Virus record (IMG/VR): IMGVR_UViG_3300025759_000166
Coordinates: 1-45,898 of that record
Direction: 5' to 3' (one strand)
Length of the DNA: 45,898 bases
Origin: a virus
Part shown: in pieces, positions 26,765 to 34,124 of the stretch
How positions within the stretch are numbered: the stretch's first letter is position 1
Layout of the letters: each line of letters begins with the position of its first letter
Program-made: the position numbers and the translations under genes
Notes under the pieces: generated by a model
What the model was told of the DNA's origin: nothing
Databases searched by the model: none
The model's input: only the letters and a program-made list of their open reading frames with translations

Positions 26765-27187
26765 ATGAATAAAAAAGAATATCAAGCATACTTACTCAGT
26801 GATCACTGGAGTAATCAACGTAGAACCGCGTTTTTACATTATGGTAAAGTATGTAATAGATGTGACCGGTTTGCTACTGATGTTCATCACCGCTGTTATA
26901 GCCGATTAGGTAGAGAACTAATGTCGGACCTCGAATTACTCTGCCGTAAATGCCATGAAGCGGAACACGCTAAGGATCATCTTAAAAAGAAGAGTAAGGA
27001 AAAACCCCGAAAGACCAAAAAAACCCGGATCACACCCAGGGCTTATTGGCAAATGAAGAAGAAGAATGTAGAGAAGTTAGCCGCAGCAACCGGTTATAGC
27101 TACGAGTTCCTACATGACCTAAAAATAGGGACGCTTAATCACCTGGCACAGAAATACAAAGTGAAGGTGAAATTTGCCAGATATTAA
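26765..27187 (+). CDS. HNH homing-type endonuclease
   Basis: This 140-residue basic protein has a zinc-bound HNH fold: Cys30/Cys33 (CNRC), His40-His41 (DVHH), then Cys59/Cys62-His63 (CRKCH) and His67. The C-terminal half is Lys-rich and ends in a small helical domain that may contact DNA. Homing endonucleases of this type nick or cut DNA to spread the intron or gene that carries them. It stands alone on the plus strand among minus-strand virion genes, following the structured RNA, which supports a mobile origin. It overlaps the convergent small gene by four bases. Confidence 0.75.
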   Translation: MNKKEYQAYLLSDHWSNQRRTAFLHYGKVCNRCDRFATDVHHRCYSRLGRELMSDLELLCRKCHEAEHAKDHLKKKSKEKPRKTKKTRITPRAYWQMKKKNVEKLAAATGYSYEFLHDLKIGTLNHLAQKYKVKVKFARY

Positions 27188-27321
27188 CCTTTTTTACCCC
27201 GAATCACTTTACTGTCAACCGGCTCTTTCTTCTTAAACACCCGATCCCACCGGTCAGCCAATTCCTTCTCGGTGCAGTATTTAGTGTTCAGGGGTCGTTG
27301 TGTGTCGCCTTTGCCGTTCAT
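27184..27321 (-). CDS. Small conserved-looking phage protein (45 residues)
   Basis: This 45-residue protein begins MNGKGDTQRPLNTKYCTEKE and continues through ADRWDRVFKKKE. The opening GKGDxxRP plus a later W.R(V/I)F pattern recalls a small protein found in many phages with no known role. The ATG at 27319-27321 is preceded by AGGA. It overlaps the convergent HNH stop by four bases and follows the 63-residue gene by 7 bases. Function unknown. Confidence 0.6.
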   Translation of the reverse strand: MNGKGDTQRPLNTKYCTEKELADRWDRVFKKKEPVDSKVIRGKKG

Positions 27322-27328
27322 TGTCCTA

Positions 27329-27520
27329 TTATTGCGGTATCGGTTCAAATTCGGATTGGTCGATAACGGTCAGTAGTCTTACCCCCTTTTGGGGATACAC
27401 CGTTACCAGTAGGTTATCACCGTCAATGTCATTAACGGTCACGGGATCAACACGCGGCTCATCATAGGCCACATAACGGAGCCAGATGCCGGGTTGGTTG
27501 GGTTGGATAATGGTGGTCAT
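27329..27520 (-). CDS. Small hypothetical protein after DNA methyltransferase
   Basis: This 63-residue beta-rich protein (GIWLRYVAYDEPRVD, LLVTVYPQKGVRLL) is linked to the methyltransferase by a one-base TAATG overlap, so it is probably translated with it. It has no family I recognise. An accessory role to the methyltransferase is possible but unsupported. Confidence 0.5.
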   Translation of the reverse strand: MTTIIQPNQPGIWLRYVAYDEPRVDPVTVNDIDGDNLLVTVYPQKGVRLLTVIDQSEFEPIPQ

Positions 27521-28164
27521 TAAAATAATGTCTGTTGCGCTGTTTCGCGTTTAATGCGTTCACAAGCGGATTTGTAATAGTCCTCGTCTAGTTCACAGGC
27601 TGTTAGGTGTAGTCCGGCATAATGACAGGCTATGGCGTGTGAGCCGCTTCCAAGGTGTGTGTCCAGAATAGTGTCGCCTTCCTTCGCGTAGTTGCGTAGG
27701 AGCCAGTCGTATAATTCTACTGGCTTTTGTGTCGGGTGAATCTTCTTATTGAGTGCCGAAACCACGAATCCTCCATTTGAGCAAAACTTATATATTTTTG
27801 CTATACAGTCAAATGAAGTCCATGCGTATTCGCACTGTGAGTAGTTGCTTGCAAACTTAACCTTATCCCAAATCGCAAATCCCCTTGTCGGTGGTAGGTT
27901 AAAATAGTTCCCCCCCCATATAATTTGATTCTTACTTACCCGCGAAAGCTCAATAAAGTATTCTGCTGTCGGCGCTACATCGTTCCAATTTCCTGAATTA
28001 TAAAGCTCTTGCATTCTATTTGGAGACTTACATCCACCGATTGATAACTTATCACCAATCCCATAAGGCGGGTCCACAATAGCCAGATCAAAGTGCTTGT
28101 CAGGATATTCCCGCATCAGATCCATGCAGTCCATATTACGTATGTCTAGTAAGTCTGTTTTCAT
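27520..28164 (-). CDS. Orphan N6-adenine/N4-cytosine DNA methyltransferase
   Basis: This 214-residue protein has the catalytic motif DPPY at residues 31-34 (AIVDPPYGIG). A later SAM-binding motif (DTHLGSGSHAIA) lies at about residue 178. The order DPPY then GSGS, plus HPTQKP before it, is that of the beta-class enzymes. These methylate adenine N6 or cytosine N4 in DNA. No restriction partner is encoded, so it is likely an orphan enzyme that shields phage DNA or marks it for packaging. Specificity cannot be told from the sequence. Confidence 0.85.
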   Translation of the reverse strand: MKTDLLDIRNMDCMDLMREYPDKHFDLAIVDPPYGIGDKLSIGGCKSPNRMQELYNSGNWNDVAPTAEYFIELSRVSKNQIIWGGNYFNLPPTRGFAIWDKVKFASNYSQCEYAWTSFDCIAKIYKFCSNGGFVVSALNKKIHPTQKPVELYDWLLRNYAKEGDTILDTHLGSGSHAIACHYAGLHLTACELDEDYYKSACERIKRETAQQTLF

Positions 28165-28165
28165 A

Positions 28166-28594
28166 TTAGTAACACCTCATCTTTCCACCCTCATAACCGT
28201 AGGCCCAGGCTGTGATAAAGTCCAAGACCCTACCCCGGTTCGCACCCCAACCGTAATCCACCAGTAGATCCAGTATCTCTTTCGTGGACAACCACTGACA
28301 GGCATAATCCTTATAGGGACTCTTGCGCTTTTGACGGACACCATTCACCTTATGGGTGCAGAAGCTACAAAAGAACCGGCGGGATACGTAATCAATAACT
28401 CTGCCGGGATTAGCTTCACAGCCAATAAATACCCAGCCCTTATAAGCCAGCCAGTTCAGCAACTCCAGTGTCCGTGGCATTACCCGAAAGTGTACATTCT
28501 CACGGGGCCGACTGGAACGATAACGTGTCCGGGGTCCCTCCAGTCGGTAGAGTTGGGCGATACGGTTACCGGTGATGGATTCGCGGGATAGCAC
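28166..28594 (-). CDS. Hypothetical protein with possible zinc site
   Basis: This 142-residue protein starts at a GTG that follows the stop of the tiny upstream gene (TAGTG). It contains CSFCTHKVNG at about residue 70, which could be part of a zinc-binding site, and two similar segments near W and GYE/GWGANRGRVLDF that may be internal repeats (WVFIGCEANPGRVIDYV and YGWGANRGRVLDFI). The repeat looks like a DNA-binding helix motif. I do not recognise the family. It is co-transcribed with the methyltransferase. Confidence 0.5.
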   Translation of the reverse strand: MLSRESITGNRIAQLYRLEGPRTRYRSSRPRENVHFRVMPRTLELLNWLAYKGWVFIGCEANPGRVIDYVSRRFFCSFCTHKVNGVRQKRKSPYKDYACQWLSTKEILDLLVDYGWGANRGRVLDFITAWAYGYEGGKMRCY

Positions 28595-28734
28595 TAGTTA
28601 TCTTCCATTACATAATTCATAATCACAACCAAGCCACATAAAACCATACCCATTGAATGATTGCCATGGATTAATTCTATTATACTCTGAAACGATAGGC
28701 AACCTATCACTATGTATGTTAAAAAAGCCTTCAT
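28594..28734 (-). CDS. 46-residue small membrane protein
   Basis: This 46-residue protein (starting MKAFLTYIVIGCLSF) has two short hydrophobic stretches and so is probably membrane-bound. The ATG at 28732-28734 overlaps the upstream TGA as ATGA, and its TAG runs into the next gene's GTG. This tight coupling on both sides is good evidence that it is real, even though it is very short. Its function is unknown. Confidence 0.6.
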   Translation of the reverse strand: MKAFLTYIVIGCLSFQSIIELIHGNHSMGMVLCGLVVIMNYVMEDN

Positions 28735-28979
28735 AACTCCTCATCCCCCACCGGGCGTAACTCCAACTTGTCAGCTAGGTCATCACACCCGTGACGTTGT
28801 GCCAGTAAATCCAGCTCGTTCACCAGCCGCTTAAAACCAATGGTGGTCGAATAACTACTACTAGCCGTGATGTAATCAAAGATATCTTCCAAGAGAGCAC
28901 GGTATACCGTCCCCATCTGTGCATCGTCAAAGGAATCTTGTTCCCTCGGTATTTCAAACTGTAGTGATACTGTTGGCAT
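28731..28979 (-). CDS. Small hypothetical protein
   Basis: This 82-residue helical protein (FDDAQMGTVYRALLEDIFDYI) has no motif I can name. It is the first gene of the short cluster that runs to the methyltransferase. The promoter-like TTGACA just upstream on the minus strand (29010-29015) is at a spacing that would place transcription start very close to its ATG. Confidence 0.5.
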   Translation of the reverse strand: MPTVSLQFEIPREQDSFDDAQMGTVYRALLEDIFDYITASSSYSTTIGFKRLVNELDLLAQRHGCDDLADKLELRPVGDEEL

Positions 28980-28985
28980 TGTGAT

Positions 28986-29015
28986 AGGCTAGGGGACTTT
29001 ATAGGGGGTTGTCAA
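28986..29015 (-). promoter_or_regulatory. Weak candidate promoter with TTGACA
   Basis: On the minus strand a perfect TTGACA (29010-29015) precedes TAGCCT (28986-28991) with an 18-base spacer. Transcription would begin close to the ATG at 28979. The -10 match is poor, so this is tentative. Confidence 0.25.
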
Positions 29016-29063
29016 ACTTTTTAGTTGACGTGGTTAATGGAGGGGTAGTAGGGTGGATTTATT

Positions 29064-29312
29064 ATGACGAGAGAAGGCATTAACGTGAACCGCATAGTTC
29101 TGCGGGAGTGTCCAGAATGCAACGGTGACGGCTATTTTGTCACGCAAAGATGCTGCGGGAACCTTTCGCCATCTGGAGGATGCTGGGGTGGATGCGGGAT
29201 TCAAGACCAAGAGCCTTGCAGTATATGTGGCAGCTCAGGAACTATCGAAACTTTAGAGCAGAACACTACGTTAATACCCTCTCGGCCCACGCCGACCGGT
29301 CGGCACCGTTGA
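29064..29312 (+). CDS. DnaJ-type zinc-finger small protein
   Basis: This 82-residue protein has CPECNGDGYF (residues 15-24), then paired Cys (RCCG), Gly/Cys-rich spacer (GGCWGGCGI) and CSICGSSGTI. The CxxCxGxG-like pattern is that of DnaJ-type zinc fingers, seen in many small phage proteins and possibly used in protein folding or nucleic-acid contact. A GGGTGG sequence precedes the ATG. It is on the plus strand and its end overlaps the convergent terminase gene by 42 bases, so confidence is reduced. Confidence 0.5.
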   Translation: MTREGINVNRIVLRECPECNGDGYFVTQRCCGNLSPSGGCWGGCGIQDQEPCSICGSSGTIETLEQNTTLIPSRPTPTGRHR

Positions 29313-30977
29313 CCAATCCACCACACGGGGATTGATCTCTAATAGTATTCTAACACAGTCAATGTAATCCTTCCACACCTCATCGTGGCCACCCTCATCC
29401 GTATAATTCTCCATACACTCTATAAGGTTCTCGCACCGATCCGATATGTAAAGGTGGGGCATGTTGGTCGAATCCAACTCCCGTGATTCATCGTAATTGA
29501 GAAAATCATTGATGGCCTGGATACCCAATTCGATCTCATTACGCATATCTACACGCTTAGTAATGGGAGTCACATACCGGAGTCCCTCACGCAGTAACTC
29601 TTCCAATAACCGGGTATCACCGTCTCTACCGGTATGGGTGGTATTAGCGAACCGCTTATCAATACCCCTCTCAAATATCTCTATACCCGCTTCCATCGCA
29701 TCCATCTGAGTAGCGTATCGCAATATACCCCATCCTAACGACTTCATAGCATCACCAGCTTTGCCTTTCGGTGATTCATCAGTAATACCCCAAGGACCGT
29801 AGCTCCTGTCAGGGAACTCAGCCCATATATAAATGTTAGGCATATCATCATCAATCGATGCCGTTACACCCGCATACAGCCATACCCAGGGCTTCTTACC
29901 CGCCGGGTCCAAGGTCTGATAGTGGGTGACCACCATGTTGGGCTTATCAATCCACGGTAAATCCTTATGGGGTATAACATGAACCCGCCGATTGAACTTC
30001 GGGAACTTAGTAGTGGAACTCTTAACGCATATCCCATGAGCGCGGGCCAACTGTTCCTCACGGGGTCGTGCCTTCAAATCATCCAGCATATCACCCGGAA
30101 TGTAAGGATTATCCGCTGTCCAGAAATACCAGATCTTACACCGTTTGCGGTTCTTGCTCAGTTGCTCATAGGGGAGCCATTCGTTCAATAGATGACTCTT
30201 ACGCCGCTTTAACGTAGTAGCACCCGCATTGATATCGTGTATCAGGCTAGTCCAGCCCTGGAGGGTCGTAAAGGATAACAGTATTCTACCACGGTAATCA
30301 CTGATACGGAATATCAACGTCTCGAACAGCGATTGGGGTAATTCCTCATCGGCCCATACTATATGAGCCTTCCAACCCTCGGCCACCTGCGGGTCCAGCA
30401 TATAGGACCGGTAGTTCTGAAAGTGAATAATACTACCCTTGCCAATACCATCACGCGGTGGGAGAATCAACTTACGTCCCGAAAAGCCATTCTTCTGACT
30501 ATACTGGACTGACCAGTTATCACCCTTGGCCTTGGGTAGCTTCTTATAATGCTCCGGCAGGGCATCCCATATCATACGCTGCTGATCATTGATACTGGAT
30601 TGCTCATTAACCGACCAACACCGGATTTCCGCTTCGGGGATGTTAATAGCCATGAACACACATAGCCTAGCGCAGAATGTGCTCTTGGAACTCCGGTTCC
30701 CACCATATATCACATGAATAGCGTATTTATCCCACTCATCAATAATCGCACGCCACCGCTCAAAGGTCCAGCCATACGCTATCGGATCACGGCTCATAAG
30801 GTCCTCACGGGCCTCCTGCCACGCTAGGGCCATCTTTAACGACTCAGTGGGTAGCTGCCACGCTTCACTCTCCGGTATCGGGTAAGCGGATAGAAGATTC
30901 CTTTCCCCATCCACCATAGCTTCATAGGGGACCCCAAAGTCTATCGGGACCTCATCGGTGTAGGTTATTTTAGCCAT
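29271..30977 (-). CDS. Terminase large subunit
   Basis: This 568-residue protein has a Walker A loop near residue 92 (YGGNRSSKSTFC) and a Walker B near residue 205 (HIVWADEELP). The DEE-type acidic pair after the hydrophobic strand is the usual ATPase catalytic site. The C-terminal half (ADNPYIPGDM, about 290 on) resembles the RNase H-like nuclease domain with TLDPAGKK at its first strand. The enzyme pumps phage DNA into the head and cuts it. It overlaps the peptidase gene by eight bases. Confidence 0.9.
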   Translation of the reverse strand: MAKITYTDEVPIDFGVPYEAMVDGERNLLSAYPIPESEAWQLPTESLKMALAWQEAREDLMSRDPIAYGWTFERWRAIIDEWDKYAIHVIYGGNRSSKSTFCARLCVFMAINIPEAEIRCWSVNEQSSINDQQRMIWDALPEHYKKLPKAKGDNWSVQYSQKNGFSGRKLILPPRDGIGKGSIIHFQNYRSYMLDPQVAEGWKAHIVWADEELPQSLFETLIFRISDYRGRILLSFTTLQGWTSLIHDINAGATTLKRRKSHLLNEWLPYEQLSKNRKRCKIWYFWTADNPYIPGDMLDDLKARPREEQLARAHGICVKSSTTKFPKFNRRVHVIPHKDLPWIDKPNMVVTHYQTLDPAGKKPWVWLYAGVTASIDDDMPNIYIWAEFPDRSYGPWGITDESPKGKAGDAMKSLGWGILRYATQMDAMEAGIEIFERGIDKRFANTTHTGRDGDTRLLEELLREGLRYVTPITKRVDMRNEIELGIQAINDFLNYDESRELDSTNMPHLYISDRCENLIECMENYTDEGGHDEVWKDYIDCVRILLEINPRVVDWSTVPTGRRGPRGY

Positions 30978-31287
30978 GTAGGGATCTCTTGATAAACTTC
31001 ACTAATTCGGGATTCGCGGCCAATACCTTGACCATACCACTCGACAACTTACCCACTACAGCCTCTTCAGCCTCACCATCCTCATTCATCTGATACTCAT
31101 ACCATATAGCGTGCATGATCTCATGTAATAGAGTGTCCAGGGTGAATACCGGATCGCGGTGAATACGAATACTGATAATACGCTCGTCCTTCTGGCATTG
31201 ACCCCATTCATCGTCACAGGATGGGATTTCCTTTTGATACCAGAATATCGAATACTCGTTACCAAGAATGTTGACGTAGGGGATCAT
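30970..31287 (-). CDS. Small HExxH zinc metalloprotease-like protein
   Basis: This 105-residue protein contains LLHEIMHAIW: His55, Glu56 and His59 match the HExxH zinc site, with GEAEEAVV (Glu74-75) as a possible third ligand. Such short domains occur in several phage proteins next to terminase genes. The start at 31287 is chosen because it forms ATGA with the stop of the upstream gene. A longer reading from 31302 is possible. Role unknown; it could act in head maturation or on a host target. Confidence 0.6.
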   Translation of the reverse strand: MIPYVNILGNEYSIFWYQKEIPSCDDEWGQCQKDERIISIRIHRDPVFTLDTLLHEIMHAIWYEYQMNEDGEAEEAVVGKLSSGMVKVLAANPELVKFIKRSLHG

Positions 31288-31562
31288 GCGGTGATTACCC
31301 ATCCGTCCTGATAATACGGTTTTGTTTCTGAATGAATCATCTCGCCGATCTTTTCAAAAGCATGGGTCACGAAATCATATTCGCCACAACCACATTTTAT
31401 GAGGGGAGTGAACCCCGAATCCCTTATATAGAGATCAAGTCCACCGTGATCCATTCTGGCCCCCAAAATGAGATCCGCTTTAATAATTTGAAATTCAGTG
31501 TCCCATGAGTCTGTATAGGTCAGCATACCATTGGATAGTTCTAAACTCTTCGTTCTAGTCAT
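31284..31562 (-). CDS. Hypothetical protein upstream of peptidase
   Basis: This 92-residue protein starts MTRTKSLELSNG at the ATGA overlap with the upstream gene (31559-31562). It is beta-rich, with a possible metal-binding CGCGEYD segment at about residue 65. No family is recognised. It ends in ATGA overlap with the peptidase-like gene. Confidence 0.5.
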   Translation of the reverse strand: MTRTKSLELSNGMLTYTDSWDTEFQIIKADLILGARMDHGGLDLYIRDSGFTPLIKCGCGEYDFVTHAFEKIGEMIHSETKPYYQDGWVITA

Positions 31563-32008
31563 CCTATCCTCACATTCTTCCAATTATAGATTCCCACCAA
31601 TTCCCACTTACCCGCGGAACGCCAACTCGGTTCCACATATAGGTTAGTCTTATAAGGGAAACGATTACGGTCGTTGTAACCCAACTGCAAAATAGCCTCA
31701 TCCTCCAGTATCTCACCATCCTCATCGAATACTCGTATTAAACGTAACGCCCGGTTGGGAAGGTCCTTCAATACATAAGCCTGATAGCTGTCGTAGTAAA
31801 CCATATCAACGTGAGCCAATCGCGGGACTCCGGCTGCTATAGCTATCTCCTCCTGCTTGAGTTGTCCTTTTAAACGACGCATCTCGTTGGCCCGACGTAT
31901 AAGGTCAGCCTTGTGTTCCTTGCTGCCGCTGTTAGCCGCTTTAAGAGCGTCCAGCTTCGCTTCTAGCTGCCTTGCAGTATGCTCCAGTTGTTCAGGTATT
32001 TGTTCCAT
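31559..32008 (-). CDS. Hypothetical protein with N-terminal coiled coil
   Basis: This 149-residue protein begins with a coiled coil (about residues 8-60: EHTARQLEAKLDALKAA and EMRRLKGQLKQEE). The rest is a beta-rich domain (VDMVYYDSYQAYVL, KTNLYVEPSWRSAGKWELVG). It overlaps the upstream PD-(D/E)XK gene by 46 bases in a different frame. I recognise no family. It could be a partner of the nuclease-like protein or a structural helper. Confidence 0.5.
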   Translation of the reverse strand: MEQIPEQLEHTARQLEAKLDALKAANSGSKEHKADLIRRANEMRRLKGQLKQEEIAIAAGVPRLAHVDMVYYDSYQAYVLKDLPNRALRLIRVFDEDGEILEDEAILQLGYNDRNRFPYKTNLYVEPSWRSAGKWELVGIYNWKNVRIG

Positions 32009-32364
32009 TTGCTTTTGGGTGTTGCTATTTTCAATGTAGTTGGGAGTTCATCAATGTTGTCCGTGATCCACCAAAGGTTATCATCCATGCAGTAACATGC
32101 CAGAATATCAAAGTTGCGCTTGGGTCCTAGTTTGAATGCTCGTTGTAAGCTTTTGGACCCGGTATCGTAAGTAGAGGGACCACTAGTAGCCTTTACCTGC
32201 ACCGTCCTGAATTGACCATTAACCACAATAGCGTAATCCACGTCCACCGTGTTGCTACTGCTAGGGACCCAAAAGTCTATACCGCGTTTGAAACACTCCA
32301 GTTCAAAGGTCTTCTCGCCGATATCGCCAACTTGATTACAGTGGACTAGTTGTAGTTGTGCCAT
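31963..32364 (-). CDS. PD-(D/E)XK-type nuclease-like protein
   Basis: This 133-residue protein has VDVDYAIVVNG (Asp41/Asp43) followed by FRTVQVKATSG, where Gln56-Val57-Lys58 gives the D...QxK form of the PD-(D/E)XK active site. An N-terminal Glu (GEKTFELE) fits the usual helix. The pattern resembles small endonuclease-like proteins related to group I intron-type endonucleases, but here there is no intron beside it. Function is likely DNA cleavage, perhaps in packaging or recombination. It partly overlaps the following gene. Confidence 0.6.
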   Translation of the reverse strand: MAQLQLVHCNQVGDIGEKTFELECFKRGIDFWVPSSSNTVDVDYAIVVNGQFRTVQVKATSGPSTYDTGSKSLQRAFKLGPKRNFDILACYCMDDNLWWITDNIDELPTTLKIATPKSKWNKYLNNWSILQGS

Positions 32365-32428
32365 GGATACTGATTTCTGGTAGAGAAAAATTCTGTGTGG
32401 GTTAAGGAATACTAATATAAATACGTGC

Positions 32429-32445
32429 GGGGATTTCGCGACCCC
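32429..32445. other. GC-rich hairpin in packaging-region spacer
   Basis: The 149-bp spacer between the possible small terminase and the nuclease gene holds a GC-rich island. GGGG and CCCC pair around ATTTCGCGA, which itself contains TCGCGA. A C/T-rich stretch follows. It could be a transcription terminator or a packaging recognition site. No direct evidence for either is visible. Confidence 0.3.
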
Positions 32446-32513
32446 CTCCTCCCGTCTGCTGTCGAGCGGTGGTTTTTGCGTTGTTTTTGGTGCAATCCAT
32501 GGGTTCCGGCGGA

Positions 32514-33005
32514 CTAGTCCCTTGCATCCGGTTCCGTAACCGCTTGCACATCAATGATCTCTATATCATCCTCACTTGATTGAATAACAGTCGGTGCATT
32601 GTGACCAGTCTTAACACCTGACATTTTTGTCATGTATTCCGGTTCACCTGGTTGATCGGTAATTTCTTTTGATGATGCACTGGAAACGAGTTTCACCAGC
32701 TCTTCACGTCCCAAGTCCTTCCCGTCAACCGTCACTCCCAGCGTTGCACTCATCCTACTAGGTTTTCCCTTTAAGGTCTGAGCTATCCCAAAGGCCTCTG
32801 TAGCGGTTCTAGTCCAGTGATTAGGATTAATGTCCTCCATTCTATCCCCTATCATTGTAAGAGCTTGCAATGCCACCAATTCAGCCTGTTTTACTACGTC
32901 ATTCTCCCAGTTCCCGGATTCAATGGACGCTAGGGCATTTTGGTTTGCTAGGTTAATGAGTGTCGTTTCGGCTTTGTCGGTTAAGTTGCCCTTCATGTTA
33001 ACCAT
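32514..33005 (-). CDS. Possible terminase small subunit
   Basis: This protein of about 163 residues starts MVNMKGNLTDKAE. The upper part is helical (LVALQALTMIGDRMEDI) and includes TEAFGIAQTLKGKPSR, a style seen in some terminase small subunits, but I see no clear helix-turn-helix. The tail is acidic. It is the first gene of the packaging and virion block, which is where a small terminase would be expected. The start is uncertain: ATGs at 33005 and 32996 both lack an SD site, and a longer reading needs a TTG. The identity remains tentative. Confidence 0.38.
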   Translation of the reverse strand: MVNMKGNLTDKAETTLINLANQNALASIESGNWENDVVKQAELVALQALTMIGDRMEDINPNHWTRTATEAFGIAQTLKGKPSRMSATLGVTVDGKDLGREELVKLVSSASSKEITDQPGEPEYMTKMSGVKTGHNAPTVIQSSEDDIEIIDVQAVTEPDARD

Positions 33006-33032
33006 TGCATACGAAAGAAAAGGCCTTGTCAA
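33004..33032 (-). promoter_or_regulatory. Candidate promoter at start of packaging/virion operon
   Basis: On the minus strand TTGACA (33027-33032) precedes TGCAAT (33004-33009) with a 17-base spacer. Transcription would begin next to the ATG at 32996, which would give a leaderless message. The -35 is perfect and the -10 matches four of six bases. Confidence 0.32.
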
Positions 33033-33178
33033 ATAGGGTGGTTTTACCAGCCAACCTGGGTGGACCGGGTTGAACCCCAAAATATTATCTACTTTAACTC
33101 GTTGTTTTATAGTAGCTTACAATTTACTATTCATATTTTACTTGAGTATCGATCCTTTAGTCGTAAGTTGTAGGCATC

Positions 33179-33418
33179 ATGAAAAACACAAAAGCACAAA
33201 AAAGATTCGAGCACTGCGTTAATCTGTGGAGTAAATATCCTCACTATAGAACCAGTGAGACTTCCGACCGATGGGGAGAATTAAAATCAGTATCAGCCAT
33301 CAAGGACTCCACGCTGCTTTACGCTTCGTTGTCCATCCCTAGTAATTATGCTAAGAAAACACTTAGTGCAAGACCTCCTAGAACTTCGTTTTCATTCTCA
33401 AGGACAAGCATTCGCTGA
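33179..33418 (+). CDS. Uncertain small ORF at start of plus-strand cassette
   Basis: This 79-residue reading frame begins MKNTKAQKRFEHCVNLWSK, which looks like a real N-terminus. Its last 35 residues are Ser/Thr/Arg-rich and resemble an out-of-frame reading. Alternative short frames overlap it (33271-33342 and 33348-33446), so a frameshift or two different tiny genes is possible. The AT-rich region just upstream probably contains the start of the cassette transcript. Confidence 0.3.
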   Translation: MKNTKAQKRFEHCVNLWSKYPHYRTSETSDRWGELKSVSAIKDSTLLYASLSIPSNYAKKTLSARPPRTSFSFSRTSIR

Positions 33419-33446
33419 TTTAATCACTAACACAAAGAAATCATGA
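33348..33446 (+). CDS. 32-residue small protein linked to next gene
   Basis: This 32-residue frame (MLRKHLVQDLLELRFHSQGQ then AFADLI) overlaps the next ATG as ATGA, which supports it being translated. It has a helical, amphipathic look. It could be the true C-terminal part of the 79-residue reading upstream if a frameshift lies between them. Function unknown. Confidence 0.4.
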   Translation: MLRKHLVQDLLELRFHSQGQAFADLITNTKKS

Positions 33447-33811
33447 AAACCATCAAATCATACAACCCATCCAGCAAATCAGCTCCCTACTCATTTGAGG
33501 GGGACATTTACAAGAACGACAAGATCATCCGTGTAGGAGCAGCTAAACACTATAGGAGGATCGAGAATACGCATCAACTAAAGGCCTGCTTAAGAGCAGG
33601 TGAATATGCATGGCCCGGTGGATATCAGCTATTTTTCTATACCTCAGACGGCGGCATTCTATGTTACGAGGCTGTGTTGGATAATCTAGTAAGTGTTTTT
33701 GATTCTATCAAAACTGATTGCGACGACGGTTGGAAAATTATAGGCCTAGGCTGTACAAACGAACTGGATGGCCCAGTTTATTGTGATCACACCGGATCAG
33801 AGATTTCTTAA
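33443..33811 (+). CDS. Hypothetical protein in plus-strand cassette
   Basis: This 122-residue protein has a beta-rich middle (YQLFFYTSDGGILCYEAVL) and an aromatic N-terminal half. No motif is recognised. Upstream of the ATG is an A-rich leader with no SD site. The stop lies inside the first 47-bp hairpin repeat (33808-33854), which separates it from the next gene. It probably belongs to the accessory (early or host-modifying) set together with ArdA. Confidence 0.6.
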   Translation: MKTIKSYNPSSKSAPYSFEGDIYKNDKIIRVGAAKHYRRIENTHQLKACLRAGEYAWPGGYQLFFYTSDGGILCYEAVLDNLVSVFDSIKTDCDDGWKIIGLGCTNELDGPVYCDHTGSEIS

Positions 33812-33854
33812 TTCCCTCAGTTCTCCTTTATTGGAGGACTGCGAGCAGTTAAGC
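33808..33854 (+). repeat. 47-bp hairpin repeat, copy 1
   Basis: This is an exact copy of 34320-34366. It contains CAGTTCTCC and GGAGGACTG, which pair over 9 bp with one G-U around TTTATT, and an outer CTC/GAG. The arms hold an anti-SD-like CTCCTTT and an SD-like GGAGGA. Copy 1 includes the stop codon of the preceding gene. Confidence 0.9.
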
Positions 33855-33884
33855 AAACCATTAAGCACAATAACCAATAAAATT

Positions 33885-34097
33885 ATGAAAACCTTACAGC
33901 CAATAACCAAGAGATTTGCCAATATGAATCTGGACACTGTTGAAATTCGCAATCGTATGATTGAACTAAATTCTCAATCATCTCTAACTTGTGGCTTTGC
34001 AAGTGATTACTACACGATTACTTTTAACGGCAATCCTGAGACAATTGAAACAATTAGAGCTGAGTTTTTTCCTATGGATTCCGGTATCAATCTTTAA
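33885..34097 (+). CDS. Small protein of plus-strand cassette
   Basis: This 70-residue protein starts MKTLQPITKRFANMN and has a beta-like middle (SDYYTITFNGNPETIETI). I chose the start at 33885 because it follows the common A-rich leader (TTAAGCACAATA...AAAATTATG) and clears the hairpin repeat. A longer frame from 33768 would run through that repeat. Function unknown. Confidence 0.55.
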   Translation: MKTLQPITKRFANMNLDTVEIRNRMIELNSQSSLTCGFASDYYTITFNGNPETIETIRAEFFPMDSGINL

Positions 34098-34124
34098 TCA
34101 TTAAGCACAATAGAAAATAACATT

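Noticed and set aside
26460-27187. HNH-associated RNA of the IscB/IsrB (HEARO) kind
   Set aside because: The HNH protein is only 140 residues and has no RuvC-like part, so it cannot be an IscB/IsrB protein.
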